DNA from: Bacteroidota bacterium
Lineage (GTDB): Bacteria; Zhuqueibacterota; JdFR-76; DREG01
DNA length: 7,349 bases
NCBI GenBank assembly: GCA_030624545.1
Contig: JAUXJX010000087.1
Span: forward strand, 1 to 7,349
Reading direction: 5' to 3'
In this document: positions 1-7,002 of the stretch, in pieces
How the letters are laid out: every line of letters begins with the position of its first letter
Numbering within the stretch: the first letter of the stretch is position 1
The notes under the pieces: model-generated
The model's database searches: none
Told to the model about the DNA's origin: nothing
What the model saw: the letters and a program-made list of their open reading frames with translations, nothing else
Made by a program: the position numbers and the translations under genes

Positions 1-858
1 GGTACCCTCCATTCCGGAGAATTTGATCTCATCGCACCGGGTCAGAAGCTCACGAATGCTGGAAACTTGGTGGTCCTCCAGATCGATTTCGCCCAATTCC
101 AAAACCAGGTCCTCGGTAGTACCCTCCAGGGCCCTTATTTGAAATTTCTCGGTCAAATAGCGGCGCAGAAGCCTTGATAGCGTGGCAAAATCATCATTGA
201 GATTCGGATGTTCCAGATTTATATCGCTGCCCAGATTCTGCAAATAGGCCTCCTCGAGAGGTGGGCCCTGCGGTATTTCGATCTCCTCCGCTGCTCGCCG
301 GCGACGCCTAAGCCAGAGTAAAACACTCCCGGTTAGCGCCAATAGTACCAACGCCGCGACGGCGTATTGCCAGATTGGCGTGGCCTCTTTTGGATCGGCT
401 AAGGGATCCACAGTTTCCACCGAAATCCTTTGGCTAACCAGATTTTCGTCGCGATTCAGGACGGTGTCGCGACATTTCACAATAACGCCTTCGACATAGG
501 ACATGCCCAATTCACGCGGCTTGAGAGTATAAACATACTCTTTATAGACATGAGTCTGATTATCGATAACTTCCGACCGGTTGACCGTTGCAGTGCCAAC
601 GATATCGAAATTGGTCAGGGCGGGATTGTCAAAATCAACTATAGAGTAGCGATCCGGATCCCCGATCCAAGAGAGGGTTACGAACAATTTCATGGTTCGA
701 TTCAGAGGAACTTGCGTTTTCTCGACCGAGGTTGAAATCTCTATTCGCGTGGAGGAAGAATCTACCCGGCTCGGCTGCGAAGCGGCCGGGCTGCAAAGTC
801 CCACAAAAAAGATACTGTAACCAACAACGTATGAAAAAAATCGTTTTGACATTGGCAT
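1..858 (-). CDS. BatD-like membrane protein, partial (C-terminus off the left edge)
   Basis: An open frame of 286 codons starts at ATG 858 (a second in-frame ATG lies at 852) and runs off the window without a stop; an in-frame TAG lies just upstream of 858, so the start cannot be further out. Residues 1-27 form a signal peptide (KRFF, then a hydrophobic run ending SPAAS). Residues 30-160 are a beta-rich extracytoplasmic domain with the LKPRELGMSYVEGVIVKC segment typical of the Ig-like domains of BatD (oxygen tolerance family). A single membrane helix spans about 163-183, followed by RRRRR as the stop-transfer signal. The cytoplasmic part has a helical segment (FATLSRLLRRYLTEKF) and ends near DEIKFSGMEG, like the C-terminal regions of BatD-type proteins. 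In Bat operons such proteins sit beside MoxR ATPase, DUF58 and VWA genes (BatA/BatB), which may lie beyond the left edge. Classical BatD is much longer with several Ig-like domains, so this is a short single-domain relative. Family call fairly sure; exact subfamily uncertain. Confidence 0.75.
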   Translation of the reverse strand, partial: MPMSKRFFSYVVGYSIFFVGLCSPAASQPSRVDSSSTRIEISTSVEKTQVPLNRTMKLFVTLSWIGDPDRYSIVDFDNPALTNFDIVGTATVNRSEVIDNQTHVYKEYVYTLKPRELGMSYVEGVIVKCRDTVLNRDENLVSQRISVETVDPLADPKEATPIWQYAVAALVLLALTGSVLLWLRRRRRAAEEIEIPQGPPLEEAYLQNLGSDINLEHPNLNDDFATLSRLLRRYLTEKFQIRALEGTTEDLVLELGEIDLEDHQVSSIRELLTRCDEIKFSGMEGT

Positions 859-885
859 GAACTACTCTTGAAAAATGAGTCATTC

Positions 886-911
886 TACGAGGCGCACATT
901 TCGAAAGTTCC
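886..911 (-). promoter_or_regulatory. Weak ECF-sigma-like promoter candidate for the BatD-like gene
   Basis: On the minus strand GGAACTT (911-905) is followed 14 bases later by TCGTA (890-886), 27 bases before the start codon. This resembles the GGAAC / TCnnA pattern of extracytoplasmic-function sigma factors, although the spacing is slightly short. TAGAAT (887-882) overlaps it and could alternatively act as a sigma70 -10 box, but no good -35 box stands in front of it. This is pattern matching only. Confidence 0.2.
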
Positions 912-920
912 AGCGCAGCC

Positions 921-999
921 GGTCTTGCGATAACCAAAAAAAAGGCCAAAAACTTCAATAAGAAACAGCAAGTAATGGCCGGGATTCGTTAGCAAGACC
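921..999. repeat. Imperfect inverted repeat enclosing the terminator candidate
   Basis: The 15-base arm at 921-935 and the 12-base arm at 988-999 are complementary over 12 bases (GGTCTTGC plus TAAC on the minus strand) with a two-base bulge. They enclose the hairpin and T-run at 936-980. In RNA this would form a long outer stem around the inner hairpin. Pairing of the T-run-side arm would occur only if transcription passes the inner hairpin. Confidence 0.45.
936..980 (-). terminator. Candidate intrinsic terminator after the TPR lipoprotein gene
   Basis: Read on the minus strand, GGCCA (980-976) pairs with TGGCC (948-944). Inside it, ACTT (973-970) pairs with AAGT (955-952) across a small T-rich internal loop, leaving a 14-base loop. 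Eight consecutive T residues (943-936) follow the stem directly. It lies 26 bases after the lipoprotein stop codon, where a terminator is expected. The stem is short and interrupted, so its strength is uncertain. Confidence 0.45.
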
Positions 1000-1005
1000 T
1001 AGTAG

Positions 1006-1524
1006 TCATCTTTCAGCTTTGAGGCTGTCCGCTTGATCAGACGACAGAAATTCGATCTCATTAATATCTTTGCCGAGATTCTTCATTTCCCACTCAACGG
1101 AAGTACTCAATTCGCTGTTAGGATACTTGGTCAGGAATTCAACATATGCCTCTTCAGCCTTCACATAGTTGTTGAGATCATTCGCATAGATAAATCCCTT
1201 CATAAAAAGAGATTGGTGCGTATATTTGCTCTCCGGAAAGGCCTTGAGGAGACGATCGTGTGTCTCAATCGCGTTCTCGAACAACTTCAGGATATTGGCC
1301 TGAATGATGGCAGCATGAAACAATGCCTCGTCACCGAACTCGCCGCTTGGGAATCTCTTGTATAAAGACAAATAGGAATCGACTGCGGCCTCGAATTCTT
1401 CATTCTGCTCTTGCAGCTTGGCCTGTTCGAAATACTCACTTTCGCTCATCTTCTTGCCGCATGCAGTTAGCACCAAAACGGTGACAAGAAGGAATGCCAT
1501 AAACCCAAGGATTTTGGTTCGCAT
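1006..1524 (-). CDS. TPR outer-membrane lipoprotein, BamD/YbgF-like
   Basis: This 172-residue protein has a lipoprotein signal: basic MRTK, a hydrophobic core to residue 18, and lipobox LTAC with the acylated cysteine at 22. The mature protein is alpha-helical and built of about three tetratricopeptide-like units (roughly 30-61, 65-100 and 101-138), each ending in a turn such as KRFPSGEFGDEA, KAFPESKYTHQS or TKYPNSELSTS. That aromatic-P-x-S spacing is the signature of BamD- and YbgF-type TPRs, which act as protein-protein scaffolds at the inner face of the outer membrane. It is shorter than BamD (about 245 residues), so a true BamD role in beta-barrel assembly is not established. The start is supported by GGAGG nine bases before ATG 1524. 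It lies 81 bp downstream of clpB and may share its transcript. The charged C-terminus (from about 150) shows no recognised domain. Confidence 0.8.
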   Translation of the reverse strand: MRTKILGFMAFLLVTVLVLTACGKKMSESEYFEQAKLQEQNEEFEAAVDSYLSLYKRFPSGEFGDEALFHAAIIQANILKLFENAIETHDRLLKAFPESKYTHQSLFMKGFIYANDLNNYVKAEEAYVEFLTKYPNSELSTSVEWEMKNLGKDINEIEFLSSDQADSLKAER

Positions 1525-1605
1525 GAAATCAGGCCTCCAAGTTCATTTTTGAGTTGGTTTTTGTAATTGAAAAAATGTTACAGTTCTTGAATCTTAACGA
1601 AAAAA

Positions 1606-4218
1606 CTATGCTGATATTTTCTCAAAAGCAAGTGAATTTCCGTTCAGATTGATCTGGATGGAATTCCCTCTGATAAACTCCCCGGCCAGGACCAGTTTGG
1701 CCAGCTCGTCGGTAATCAAACGCTGCATTTCTCGTTTCAACGGCCGGGCCCCAAAGGCGGGATCAAAACCGGCTTTCGCCAGGTAATTGATCGCATCTTT
1801 GGAAATCGACAGATTCAGCCCACTCTCTTTGGCTTTCTTCTCAATGTAGCCGAATTGCAATTTTACAATTTTACCGATGTGCTTTTGGCTGAGTGGATGG
1901 AATACAATGGTTTCATCAATGCGGTTCAAAAATTCCGGCCGAACAGACTTCTGCAGCAAATCGAATAATTCTCTTCTAATCTCTTGATAGATTTCTTCGC
2001 GATTTTCCTCTGTAATGCGCAGGGATTTTTCGAGAATCATGGGGGCGCCAAGGTTGGAGGTCATGATGATAATCGTATTTTTGAAATTAACGGTGCGCCC
2101 TTTGTTATCGGTTAGACGTCCTTCATCGAGGACCTGGAGCAGCACATTGAATACTTCAGGATGGGCTTTCTCAATCTCGTCCAAAAGGACGACTGAATAC
2201 GCTCTCCGTCTCACCGCTTCCGTGAACTGGCCGCCTTCGTCATAACCTATGTATCCCGGAGGGGCGCCAATCAGCCTGGCAACAGAGTGCCGTTCCATAT
2301 ATTCAGACATGTCGATCCGAATCATGGCGTGCTCGTCATCGAACAAGAAATCCGCTAAAGCACGCGCCAACTCGGTCTTGCCGACCCCGGTGGAGCCGAG
2401 AAAGATGAATGAGCCAATCGGGCGGTTTTCGTCCTGTAGCCCGGCACGGGATCGCCGTATGGCATTTGAAAGGGCGGCTACTGCCTCATCCTGTCCGATC
2501 ACGCGCTGCTTCAAGCGGTCTTCCATGTGGAGCAGTTTCGCTCTCTCAGATTCGAGCATACGGCTTACCGGAATGTTTGTCCACTTCGAAACCACATCGG
2601 CAATATCCTCTTCGTCAACCTCCTCTTTAAGCATTTTTCTATCTTTCTGAATTTCCTGCAATTTCAGATTGAGCTTCTCCAGTTCCTTCTGCAATTCAAT
2701 GGACTTACCATATTTTAGCTCTGCGGCGCGGCTCAGATCCCCGTCTCGCTCAGCTTGGGCAGCGAGAGTTTTCGTTTGCTCCAATTCTTCCTTAATCGTT
2801 CTGATCTGCTGAATGGTACTCTTTTCCAGGGCCCAGTGAGATCTTAAATCATTTCTCTGCTCGTTTAGATTGGCAAGCTCTTCTTTGATTTTGCTCAGCC
2901 GGGTTTTGGACGCCTCATCTTTGTCACGCTTTACGGCCTGCCGTTCGATCTCTAACTGCTTAATCCTGCGCTCGACTTCATCCAGCTCTTCCGGCATGCT
3001 GTCAATTTCGATTCGCAGTTTCGATGCGGCTTCGTCGATCAGGTCGATCGCCTTATCAGGCAAAAACCGGTCGTTGATATATCTTTGAGAAAGTGTGGCC
3101 GCAGAAATAATGGCCGAATCGATTATGCGCACGCCATGGTGAACCTCGTACTTTTCTTTCAAGCCGCGCAAAATCGAGATGGTCTCTTCCACAGTCGGTT
3201 CGTCAATCAAGACCTGCTGGAAGCGCCGCTCCAGGGCCGCATCTTTTTCGATATGCTTGCGATATTCGTCTATCGTGGTGGCGCCAATGCAGCGCAGTTC
3301 TCCACGGGCCAGGGCCGGCTTCAGCATATTGGAAGCGTCGACAGCGCCTTCGGCAGCTCCGGCGCCCACGACTGTGTGGAGTTCATCAATAAATAGTATG
3401 GTCTTACCGTTCGACTCTTCGATTTCTCTCAACACGGCCTTGAGGCGATCCTCAAACTCTCCCCGGTATTTCGAGCCCGCGATCAGGGCGCCGAGGTCCA
3501 GGGTGACGATCTGTTTGTCTTTCAAATTTTCGGGGACGTCACCGCTCACTATTCTTTGTGCGAGCCCTTCGGCAACAGCGGTTTTTCCCACACCCGGATC
3601 CCCAATCAAGACAGGATTGTTCTTGGTCCTACGCGAGATTACCTGCAGCACCCGGCGGACTTCTTCGTCCCTGCCAATTACCGGATCGAGCTTGCCCTTT
3701 CGAGCCAGATCCGTAAGGTTGCTGCCATATCGCTCCAGGGCCTGGTACTTGTCTTCAGGATTTTGATCTGTGATTCGTTGACTGCCTCGAATCGATTTTA
3801 GCACTTGATAGACTTTATCCCTGGTTACCCCGTTTTGACGCAGAATTTCGCCGGCCTCGCCTTTGTCGTCAGTCAATGCGATCAGCAGATGCTCTAGACT
3901 GATGTATTCATCCTTGAATTTGTTGGCCTCCTGAAATGCCTGCTCCAGCAATTGGTTGAGGCGCTGGGAAATGTAAAGATTGGATATCTGACCGTGCACT
4001 TTGGGCCTGGCGCTTATCTTGTCGGAGACCTGGCTGAGAATCTCATGATATGGAACTCCCAATTTCTTCATTGCTGAAACAGGAATACTTTCCGCATCAC
4101 TCAATATCGCATAGAGGAGATGTTCCGCATCAACCTGCTGTTGGTTGTTCCCGGAAGCAATTTGATGCGCCTTTTGTAAAGCTTCTTGTGCTTTTAGTGT
4201 GAGCTTGTCAAATATCAT
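1606..4218 (-). CDS. clpB: ClpB (Hsp104-type) ATP-dependent protein disaggregase
   Basis: ClpB is a cytoplasmic hexameric AAA+ unfoldase that pulls polypeptides out of aggregates in cooperation with DnaK. From ATG 4218 the protein has 870 residues, close to the usual 850-870. It shows the double Clp-N repeat domain (1-145); NBD1 with Walker A GDPGVGKT (206-213), pore tyrosine in KYRG (251), Walker B ILFIDE (274-279) and arginine fingers (331-332); a long charged coiled-coil middle domain (about 398-523), which distinguishes ClpB from ClpA and ClpC; and NBD2 with Walker A GSTGVGKT (608-615), pore loop GYIGYDEGG (655-663), Walker B VVLLDE (676-681) and sensor 2 GARPLKR (823-829). All key residues are intact. 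No IGF/L loop for ClpP binding is seen. ATG 4218 is preferred because it gives the family N-terminus [17 protein letters not shown] 4254 would add 12 unconserved residues. The only purine-rich sequences (GGGGCGCAGGA) abut the ATG, so the ribosome binding site is atypical. Confidence 0.97.
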   Translation of the reverse strand: MIFDKLTLKAQEALQKAHQIASGNNQQQVDAEHLLYAILSDAESIPVSAMKKLGVPYHEILSQVSDKISARPKVHGQISNLYISQRLNQLLEQAFQEANKFKDEYISLEHLLIALTDDKGEAGEILRQNGVTRDKVYQVLKSIRGSQRITDQNPEDKYQALERYGSNLTDLARKGKLDPVIGRDEEVRRVLQVISRRTKNNPVLIGDPGVGKTAVAEGLAQRIVSGDVPENLKDKQIVTLDLGALIAGSKYRGEFEDRLKAVLREIEESNGKTILFIDELHTVVGAGAAEGAVDASNMLKPALARGELRCIGATTIDEYRKHIEKDAALERRFQQVLIDEPTVEETISILRGLKEKYEVHHGVRIIDSAIISAATLSQRYINDRFLPDKAIDLIDEAASKLRIEIDSMPEELDEVERRIKQLEIERQAVKRDKDEASKTRLSKIKEELANLNEQRNDLRSHWALEKSTIQQIRTIKEELEQTKTLAAQAERDGDLSRAAELKYGKSIELQKELEKLNLKLQEIQKDRKMLKEEVDEEDIADVVSKWTNIPVSRMLESERAKLLHMEDRLKQRVIGQDEAVAALSNAIRRSRAGLQDENRPIGSFIFLGSTGVGKTELARALADFLFDDEHAMIRIDMSEYMERHSVARLIGAPPGYIGYDEGGQFTEAVRRRAYSVVLLDEIEKAHPEVFNVLLQVLDEGRLTDNKGRTVNFKNTIIIMTSNLGAPMILEKSLRITEENREEIYQEIRRELFDLLQKSVRPEFLNRIDETIVFHPLSQKHIGKIVKLQFGYIEKKAKESGLNLSISKDAINYLAKAGFDPAFGARPLKREMQRLITDELAKLVLAGEFIRGNSIQINLNGNSLAFEKISA

Positions 4219-4260
4219 TCCTGCGCCCCAAGAATCGTTCGGCTTTCGTTGCACGTAATA

Positions 4261-4294
4261 AACGGCGAGAGGAAATAAGACCCAGCTCGCCGTT
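4261..4294 (-). terminator. 9-bp hairpin between dnaK and clpB, possible attenuator or weak terminator
   Basis: A perfect 9-bp inverted repeat, AACGGCGAG and CTCGCCGTT on the minus strand, flanks a 16-base loop (4270-4285), 27 bases past the dnaK stop. It is GC-rich but followed only by TATTA rather than a real T-run, so it may slow, stabilise or partly terminate the transcript rather than end it. The clpB start codon is 43 bases further on. Confidence 0.5.
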
Positions 4295-4321
4295 CATGCA
4301 TTTCTCTCTCGGAATTTTGAT

Positions 4322-6241
4322 TTATTTCTCCTGATCGTCGATTACCTCAAAGTCAGCATCTTCGACTTTTTCCTCGCCTTTTTCGCCTGCTTCGGCTTCA
4401 CCACCGGTTTCTTCCGGACCGGCCTCCGGCTGTGCTTGTGCAGAGGCGTCCGCATAGAGCTTACTGGCAACAGGAGCCCAGGCGTTGTTTACACCCTCCA
4501 TCGCCGCCTTGATTTCCTCGACATTTTCACCTTTGGCGGACTCTTTAAGCTTCTCCACAGCAGATTCGATAGAGCTTTTGTCATCACCGGTAATCTTGTC
4601 CTCATTTTCTTTTAAGCTCTTCTCGGTTTGATAGATTAGCTGATCTGCCTGGTTCTTTGTGTCGACGATTTCCCGGCGTTTTTTATCGTCGTCAGCATGC
4701 TGTTCCGCATCCTTTACCATTTGTTCAATTTCAGAGTCCGATAGGCCGGAAGAAGCCTCTATGCGAATAGACTGCTCCTTACTCGTGGCCTTATCCACTG
4801 CTTTTACATGCAGGATGCCATTGGCGTCGATATCGAATGAGACTTCGATTTGCGGTATTCCGCGGGGAGCCGGCGGAATTCCTTCCAAATGGAATTTGCC
4901 CAGCGACTTGTTGTAAGCAGCCATTTCACGCTCGCCCTGGAGAACATGGATCTCAACCGAGGTTTGGTTCTCCGCAGCCGTCGAAAATATTTCAGACTTC
5001 TTCGTTGGAATGGTCGTGTTCTTTTCAATCAGCCTGGTGAAGACGCCGCCCAGCGTTTCAATCCCGAAGGACAGCGGAGTCACGTCGAGCAGAAGAACAT
5101 CCTTCACGTCTCCGGCGAGTACGCCACCCTGAATGGCAGCTCCTACTGCAACAACCTCGTCCGGGTTCACACCTTTGTGAGGCTCTTTCTTGAAATAATC
5201 CTTAACCAATTCCTGAATTTTTGGGATTCGCGTAGATCCGCCCACAAGAATTACTTCGTCGATTTGATCCACAGTCATACCTGCGTCTTTCAGGGCAACC
5301 TTGCACGGCTCAATTGATCGGACGAACAGATCTTCGCAGAGCTGCTCAAACTTGGACCGTGTTAAGGTCATGGTTAAATGCTTCGGACCGGATTCGGTTG
5401 CGGTGACAAAAGGCAGGTTAATATCCGTTTGAGCGGTGCTCGACAGCTCAACCTTCGCCTTCTCAGCCGCCTCCTTCAGTCTCTGCAATGCCATTGGATC
5501 CTTGCTCAGGTCAACGCCTTCCTGCTTCTTGAACTCGTCAACGAGCCAGTCAATCACTCTCTTATCAAAATCGTCGCCGCCAAGATGTGTGTCGCCACTG
5601 GTGGATTTTACTTCAAAGACACCGTCGCCCAATTCGAGGATGGAAATATCGAAGGTACCGCCACCAAGGTCGTAGACCGCAATCTTCTCATCGCTTTTCT
5701 TGTCCAATCCATACGCAAGAGAAGCAGCCGTCGGCTCATTGATGATCCGTTTTACGGTGAGCCCTGCTACTTCGCCAGCCTCCTTGGTTGCAGTGCGCTG
5801 GCTGTCGTTAAAATAGGCCGGAACCGTTATAACTGCATCGGTGACCTTTTCACCCAGGTAATCCTCCGCCGTCTGCTTCATTTTTTGCAGGACCATGGCA
5901 GAGATTTCCTGGGGCGAATAGTCCTTGCCGTCGATATCAACAACCGCAACGCCGTTGCGGCCTTTTTTTACTTTATACGGTACCTGCTTGATCTCCTCCG
6001 AAACCTCGTTGTAGCGTCTTCCCATAAATCGCTTTATGGAATAAACAGTCTTTTGGGGGTTGGTGATCGCCTGCCTCTTTGCCGGTTGACCAACCACGCG
6101 CTCACCGTTTTTCAGAAATCCGATCATCGATGGCGTGGTACGTAAGCCTTCTGAGTTTTGAATCACCACCGGCTCACCACCAACCATCACTGATACGCAA
6201 GAGTTTGTGGTCCCCAAGTCTATTCCAATTATTTTTCCCAT
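4322..6241 (-). CDS. dnaK: DnaK (Hsp70) molecular chaperone
   Basis: DnaK is the cytoplasmic ATP-driven Hsp70 that binds exposed hydrophobic peptide stretches, folds nascent and stress-damaged proteins and delivers aggregates to ClpB. The 639-residue protein is full length (E. coli DnaK is 638). The nucleotide-binding domain (1-380) shows [13 protein letters not shown] (phosphate 1), catalytic-type K70, P141 and R149 of the interdomain relay, [12 protein letters not shown] (167-178), [10 protein letters not shown] (phosphate 2, 191-200) and [10 protein letters not shown] (adenosine, 331-340). The linker [10 protein letters not shown] (381-390) leads to the substrate-binding beta domain (to about 500), the helical lid (about 500-600), then a flexible acidic tail ending [21 protein letters not shown] stands seven bases before ATG 6241, a strong ribosome binding site. 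It lies 92 bp after hsp20 and 103 bp before clpB. DnaJ and GrpE, its usual partners, are not in the window. No CIRCE operator is visible upstream. Confidence 0.98.
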   Translation of the reverse strand: MGKIIGIDLGTTNSCVSVMVGGEPVVIQNSEGLRTTPSMIGFLKNGERVVGQPAKRQAITNPQKTVYSIKRFMGRRYNEVSEEIKQVPYKVKKGRNGVAVVDIDGKDYSPQEISAMVLQKMKQTAEDYLGEKVTDAVITVPAYFNDSQRTATKEAGEVAGLTVKRIINEPTAASLAYGLDKKSDEKIAVYDLGGGTFDISILELGDGVFEVKSTSGDTHLGGDDFDKRVIDWLVDEFKKQEGVDLSKDPMALQRLKEAAEKAKVELSSTAQTDINLPFVTATESGPKHLTMTLTRSKFEQLCEDLFVRSIEPCKVALKDAGMTVDQIDEVILVGGSTRIPKIQELVKDYFKKEPHKGVNPDEVVAVGAAIQGGVLAGDVKDVLLLDVTPLSFGIETLGGVFTRLIEKNTTIPTKKSEIFSTAAENQTSVEIHVLQGEREMAAYNKSLGKFHLEGIPPAPRGIPQIEVSFDIDANGILHVKAVDKATSKEQSIRIEASSGLSDSEIEQMVKDAEQHADDDKKRREIVDTKNQADQLIYQTEKSLKENEDKITGDDKSSIESAVEKLKESAKGENVEEIKAAMEGVNNAWAPVASKLYADASAQAQPEAGPEETGGEAEAGEKGEEKVEDADFEVIDDQEK

Positions 6242-6333
6242 TTATATTCCCTTCCTTAGATTATGATAAATTTGAATTTTCCAATTAATCGAAAAACCGG
6301 TAAACCTCATCGCAAGTTGCCATATCGCTGCTG

Positions 6334-6753
6334 CTAATTCACTTTAATTTCCAAAACTCCCGGCTTCTTGCTCTTTGGGATCGAAACGGTCAAAACACCA
6401 TCGCGATACCTTGCATTGAACTTTGATGGATCCACTTTTTCCCCCAGTCTGAATAGCCGCTCAAATTCACCGAAAAATCGTTCACTCTGCAGCACATGCC
6501 CTCTATCTGAATTCGGCCTCCGTTTGCCCCGCAGGATTAACATCTGATCCTCGTAAACTACGTCAAGATCTCCCTTTACAAATCCGGGCAATTCGGCACG
6601 AAGCATGTATGCCTCTTCAGATTCCGAAATGTCGACAAGAGGGAACGATTTCCTATTCTTTGATCCGCTGTGCGGAAAACAATTGCCAAGCATTCGGCGT
6701 GAGTTGAATGATCTATCAGCGGCCCGATCGTCGATTATACCTGCTGTTGTCAT
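6334..6753 (-). CDS. Hsp20 / alpha-crystallin small heat-shock protein
   Basis: Small heat-shock proteins are ATP-independent holdases that coat unfolding proteins and hand them to DnaK and ClpB. From ATG 6753 the protein has 139 residues, normal for bacterial class A/B members (about 140-160). A variable, positively charged N-terminal arm (1-37, containing one Cys at 25) precedes the alpha-crystallin domain (about 38-128), which contains FPLVDISES, the conserved RAELPG (52-57), FGEFERLFRL (94-103) and the hallmark A-x-x-x-x-G-V-L as ARYRDGVL (114-121). The C-terminal EIKVN carries an I-x-V motif that normally docks in a neighbouring subunit. ATG 6753 is chosen because GAGAGG lies seven bases upstream and the sequence before it is unlike the family; TTG 6813 would add 20 basic residues with no ribosome binding site at a usable distance. 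It is the first chaperone gene of the cluster and has the longest leader (287 bp to fmdB). Confidence 0.93.
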   Translation of the reverse strand: MTTAGIIDDRAADRSFNSRRMLGNCFPHSGSKNRKSFPLVDISESEEAYMLRAELPGFVKGDLDVVYEDQMLILRGKRRPNSDRGHVLQSERFFGEFERLFRLGEKVDPSKFNARYRDGVLTVSIPKSKKPGVLEIKVN

Positions 6754-6829
6754 TTTCAATCCTCTCAACTGTACAAAATTCTTTCTCTTTTGTTTTTGCA
6801 AGCTTTGTGCCAAAGATTAGATTTGTCAT
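6716..6829 (-). CDS. Possible 37-codon leader ORF overlapping the hsp20 start
   Basis: ATG 6829 opens a 37-codon frame ending at TGA 6718-6716, in a different frame from hsp20 and overlapping its first 38 bases. AGGAGG stands only two bases before the ATG, tighter than the usual 5-9. The peptide (starting MTNLIFGTKLAKTK, basic, with no signal or membrane segment) matches no family I know. If translated, ribosomes would cross the hsp20 initiation region and could couple the two genes. It may equally be chance; there is no evidence beyond the motif. Confidence 0.2.
   Translation of the reverse strand: MTNLIFGTKLAKTKEKEFCTVERIENDNSRYNRRSGR
6761..6766 (-). promoter_or_regulatory. Ribosome binding site that fixes the hsp20 start
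   Basis: GAGAGG on the minus strand lies seven bases before ATG 6753. It supports the 139-residue Hsp20 over the longer TTG-initiated reading. Confidence 0.75.
6803..6815 (-). other. Small perfect hairpin in the hsp20 leader
   Basis: CTTTG and CAAAG flank a three-base loop on the minus strand, 50 bases upstream of the hsp20 start codon. Five base pairs is short and could be chance, but it sits between the AGGAGG hairpin and the hsp20 ribosome binding site, within the presumed 5' untranslated RNA. Confidence 0.3.
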
Positions 6830-6832
6830 TAC

Positions 6833-6850
6833 CTCCTATTTTTAATAGAG
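6833..6850 (-). promoter_or_regulatory. Hairpin that partly covers an AGGAGG motif
   Basis: On the minus strand CTCTATT (6850-6844), a three-base AAA loop and AATAGGAG (6840-6833) form seven pairs with one bulged G, the last residues lying in AGGAGG. A weak, A/U-rich stem with a bulged G covering a Shine-Dalgarno sequence is the general design of ROSE- and fourU-type RNA thermometers upstream of small heat-shock genes. The covered motif, however, is about 78 bases before the hsp20 ATG and serves, at best, the short leader ORF. A three-base loop makes the fold marginal. Confidence 0.3.
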
Positions 6851-6855
6851 TTACA

Positions 6856-6870
6856 AGCTGAAAGGATCTT
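6856..6870. repeat. Imperfect direct repeat, copy 1 (hsp20-proximal)
   Basis: AGCTGAAAGGATCTT matches the copy at 6987-7002 except for one deleted base and one substitution, with nine contiguous identical bases (AAGGATCTT). Both copies lie in the leader between fmdB and hsp20, 131 bases apart. It could be a paired regulator site or chance. Confidence 0.35.
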
Positions 6871-6914
6871 GAGCCCAGTTTTACGGAATGCGATGATTTG
6901 ACAAGGATTCGGCC

Positions 6915-6944
6915 ATCATGTCATAGAGGCAGACGATGTGTCAA
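6915..6944 (-). promoter_or_regulatory. Sigma70-like promoter candidate for the hsp20-dnaK-clpB unit
   Basis: On the minus strand a perfect TTGACA (6944-6939) is followed after 18 bases by CATGAT (6920-6915), which matches four of six -10 positions. Transcription would start near 6908, leaving about 155 bases of leader before the hsp20 ATG. No CIRCE operator and no clear sigma32 box (CTTGAA with CCCCAT) was seen. If the organism uses a Bacteroidetes-type sigma factor this consensus would not apply. Confidence 0.4.
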
Positions 6945-6986
6945 CTTCCTGTCATTAATGCAAAACAAACAGAAAGAGAAACCGTG

Positions 6987-7002
6987 AGCTTGGAAGGATC
7001 TT
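6987..7002. repeat. Imperfect direct repeat, copy 2 (fmdB-proximal)
   Basis: AGCTTGGAAGGATCTT is the partner of the copy at 6856-6870. It lies upstream of the hsp20 promoter candidate, where an activator or repressor could bind. Confidence 0.35.

Noticed and set aside
1..6. GGTACC (KpnI site) at the exact left edge, suggesting a clone boundary
   Set aside because: The same hexamer also occurs twice inside dnaK, so the window is not a complete KpnI fragment; its position at the edge may be coincidence.
635..958. 107-codon minus-strand frame overlapping the start of the BatD-like gene
   Set aside because: It is out of frame with the 286-codon BatD-like reading, which has a signal peptide, Ig-like domain and membrane helix; the shorter frame shows none of these.
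3179..3766. 195-codon open frame on the plus strand opposite clpB
   Set aside because: It is a serine/arginine-rich low-complexity shadow of the conserved NBD1 region of ClpB, with no family resemblance.
4804..5028. 74-codon alternative minus-strand frame within dnaK
   Set aside because: It is an arginine-rich frame-shifted shadow of the DnaK substrate-binding domain. The dnaK frame itself is uninterrupted here, so it is not a frameshift.
5378..6145. 255-codon open frame on the plus strand opposite dnaK
   Set aside because: Long antisense frames opposite hsp70 genes are a known by-product of codon bias. The translation has no recognisable domain, and it lies entirely within a perfectly conserved dnaK.
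6754..6813. 20-residue N-terminal extension of Hsp20 from TTG 6813
   Set aside because: The extension is a basic stretch unlike the family, TTG is a rare start, and a well-spaced GAGAGG precedes ATG 6753.
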